Shown: positions 6,402 to 7,568 of the stretch, in pieces
How positions within the stretch are numbered: the first letter of the stretch is position 1
Layout of the letters: the number at the start of each line of letters is the position of its first letter
NCBI GenBank assembly: GCA_023393655.1
Contig: JAEWKP010000278.1
Coordinates: 1-7,568, forward strand
From: Pseudomonadota bacterium
GTDB lineage: Bacteria; Pseudomonadota; Alphaproteobacteria; Rhizobiales; Beijerinckiaceae
Direction: 5' to 3'
Length of the DNA stretch: 7,568 nucleotides
Notes under the pieces: model-generated
What the model was told of the DNA's origin: nothing
What the model saw: only the letters and a program-made list of their open reading frames with translations
The model's database searches: none
Position numbers and translations under genes: made by a program

Positions 6402-7568
6402 TTATCGCGCGGCCTCGACCTCGCGCAGACAGATCTTCAGCCGGTCGAGGATCATCTCGACATCGTCGGCACCGACCGTCAGTGGCGGGCGGATCTTCAG
6501 GATATTGTCGGCCGGGCCCTCGCGTCCGACCAGGATGCGCATGTCGCGCAGGCGGTTCATGACATGGGCCGCTGCATCGGTCGCGGGCTCCAGCGTCTCG
6601 CGATCCGCGACCAGTTCCAGACCCAGGAAAAGACCGATGCCGCGGACATCGCCGACGCAAGGATAGTCCGCCATCAGCGCGCGCATGCCGGCGAGCAGCT
6701 TGTCGCCCATCGCCTTGGCATTGGCCGCAAGCCCTTCCTCCTCGACGATGTCGAGCACCTCCGAGGCGATGCGGCAGGACAGGTTCGAGCCGCCGAAGGT
6801 CGAGAAGTACTCGGGTCCCTCAGCAAAGCGCTCGGCGATGGCGCGGGTGGTGATGAGCGCGCCGATCGGGTGGCCGTTGCCGAGCGGCTTGCCGAGCACG
6901 ACGATGTCGGGGCGCACGCCCTGCTGCTCGAAGCCGAAATAATAGTCGCCGAGGCGGCCGAGCCCGGTCTGGACCTCGTCGGCGATGCAGATGCCACCGG
7001 CGGCGCGGATGCGCTCGTAGACTGCGGCGAGATAGCCCGGCGGCGGGATGATCTGGCCGCCGACGCTCGGGAAGGTCTCGGCGATGAAGCCGGCGACCTT
7101 GCCGCCGCGCTCGGCGATGGCCGCGAGCGCGCCGTCGACCTGCTTGGCATAGTGCAGTGCGCGATCGGCGTCGTCGCGGCGGAAGCGGCCGCGATAGTCG
7201 TCGGCGACGTCGACGAGCTGCACCCAGGGCTTGCGGCCGCCCATGTTCGGCTTGTTGAACTTGTAGGCGGAGATGTCGATCGCGCCGGTGGTGTTGCCGT
7301 GATAGCCGTGGTCGGGCGTGACGATGTCGTAGCCGTCGCTCGCCGCACGGGCGAGGCGCAGGGCCAGCTCGTTGGCTTCCGAACCAGAATTGACGAAGAA
7401 GCAGACCTCCAGCTCTTTCGGCAGCTTCGCGGTCAGCCGCTCGGCCAGCGCCATCGGCGCCGGGTGCAGATAGCGCGTGTTGGAGTTCATCCGCGCGAGC
7501 TGGTCCATCGCCACCTTGCGGATGCGCGGATGGGCGTGGCCGACATGCGGCACGTTGTTATAGGCGTC
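6402..7568 (-). CDS. Class III PLP-dependent aminotransferase-fold enzyme, AGXT2-like / ethanolamine-phosphate phospho-lyase-like (N-terminus missing)
   Basis: The 388 visible residues run open to the right edge, beginning DAYNNVPHVGHAHPR. The GTG at 7551-7553 is only an internal valine, and a homologue of typical length would add about 50 residues. Numbering from the first visible residue: phosphate-binding SGSEAN (61-66), YHGNT (89-93), PLP-ring aspartate D197 in ADEVQTGLGR (196-205), and Schiff-base lysine K227 in GKPLGNGHP. EYFSTFGGSNLSC and GDVRGIGLFLGLELV (306-320) follow. NNVPHVGH, DDYRGRFR, GGQIIPP, GKPxGNGHP and ILKIRPP match, from memory, the AGXT2-like subgroup containing ethanolamine-phosphate and phosphohydroxylysine phospho-lyases, which eliminate phosphate and ammonia. 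An ordinary omega-aminotransferase remains possible. Some bacterial relatives fuse this domain behind kinase-like and M23 peptidase domains, and the window edge hides whether that applies here. It is convergent with the transporter operon, so it is separately regulated. Confidence 0.88.
   Translation of the reverse strand, partial: DAYNNVPHVGHAHPRIRKVAMDQLARMNSNTRYLHPAPMALAERLTAKLPKELEVCFFVNSGSEANELALRLARAASDGYDIVTPDHGYHGNTTGAIDISAYKFNKPNMGGRKPWVQLVDVADDYRGRFRRDDADRALHYAKQVDGALAAIAERGGKVAGFIAETFPSVGGQIIPPPGYLAAVYERIRAAGGICIADEVQTGLGRLGDYYFGFEQQGVRPDIVVLGKPLGNGHPIGALITTRAIAERFAEGPEYFSTFGGSNLSCRIASEVLDIVEEEGLAANAKAMGDKLLAGMRALMADYPCVGDVRGIGLFLGLELVADRETLEPATDAAAHVMNRLRDMRILVGREGPADNILKIRPPLTVGADDVEMILDRLKICLREVEAAR

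Noticed and set aside
6349..6426. Candidate hairpins for a bidirectional terminator (AGCCGGCT at 6349-6356; CTGC/GCAG at 6377-6390; GCGCG/CGCGC at 6407-6426)
   Set aside because: Stems are only 4-5 bp, two of them lie inside coding sequence, and none is followed by a T-run in either direction.
5962..6666. Plus-strand open frame of 234 codons bridging the hydrolase 3' end and the PLP enzyme gene
   Set aside because: It is out of frame with the hydrolase and antisense to the PLP enzyme. Arg/Pro/Ser-rich translation without homology indicates a GC-driven shadow.
6674..7348. Minus-strand open frame of 224 codons inside the PLP enzyme gene
   Set aside because: It is the shifted frame of the same strand, made almost entirely of Ala, Ser, Arg, Pro and Thr, which is the usual frame-shadow composition.
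7551..7553. GTG as the start codon of the PLP enzyme
   Set aside because: The frame remains open upstream, and the residues before it (DAYNN) belong to the conserved NNVPHVGH motif, so this is an internal valine.

Overview
The window is GC-rich DNA, with G or C in most third codon positions. It carries tightly packed genes from one transport locus. Composition and gene style fit an alphaproteobacterium, probably Hyphomicrobiales (a Bosea- or Rhizobium-like soil bacterium). That placement is inferred from style only, because no rRNA or other marker gene is present.

Positions 5-5306 hold a complete ABC importer of the peptide/opine/nickel (Dpp/Opp/Nik) type in the classical order: periplasmic binding protein, two membrane permeases (DppB-like, DppC-like) and two ATPases (DppD-like, DppF-like). 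The genes are 10 bp apart or less, and several overlap, so they should form one co-transcribed, translationally coupled operon. The promoter and most of the first ribosome binding site lie left of the window.

Positions 5330-6358 encode a serine hydrolase of the SxxK (class C beta-lactamase / EstB / 6-aminohexanoate-dimer hydrolase) superfamily with no visible export signal. It directly follows the second ATPase and has its own strong Shine-Dalgarno, so it is most likely the sixth gene of the operon. The simplest reading is that the transporter brings in a peptide-like or amide/ester compound that this enzyme cleaves in the cytoplasm.

Positions 6402-7568 (minus strand) hold the 3' part of a convergent gene for a class III PLP-dependent enzyme. 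It resembles the AGXT2-like branch that includes ethanolamine-phosphate phospho-lyase more than ordinary omega-aminotransferases. Its N-terminus is cut by the right window edge. The 43 bp between the two convergent stop codons hold no convincing terminator.

No RNA gene, mobile element, CRISPR array or dramatic novel system was found. The most interesting points are the hydrolase embedded in the importer operon and the phospho-lyase-like enzyme beside it, which together suggest a small catabolic module with an unknown amine- or amide-containing substrate.
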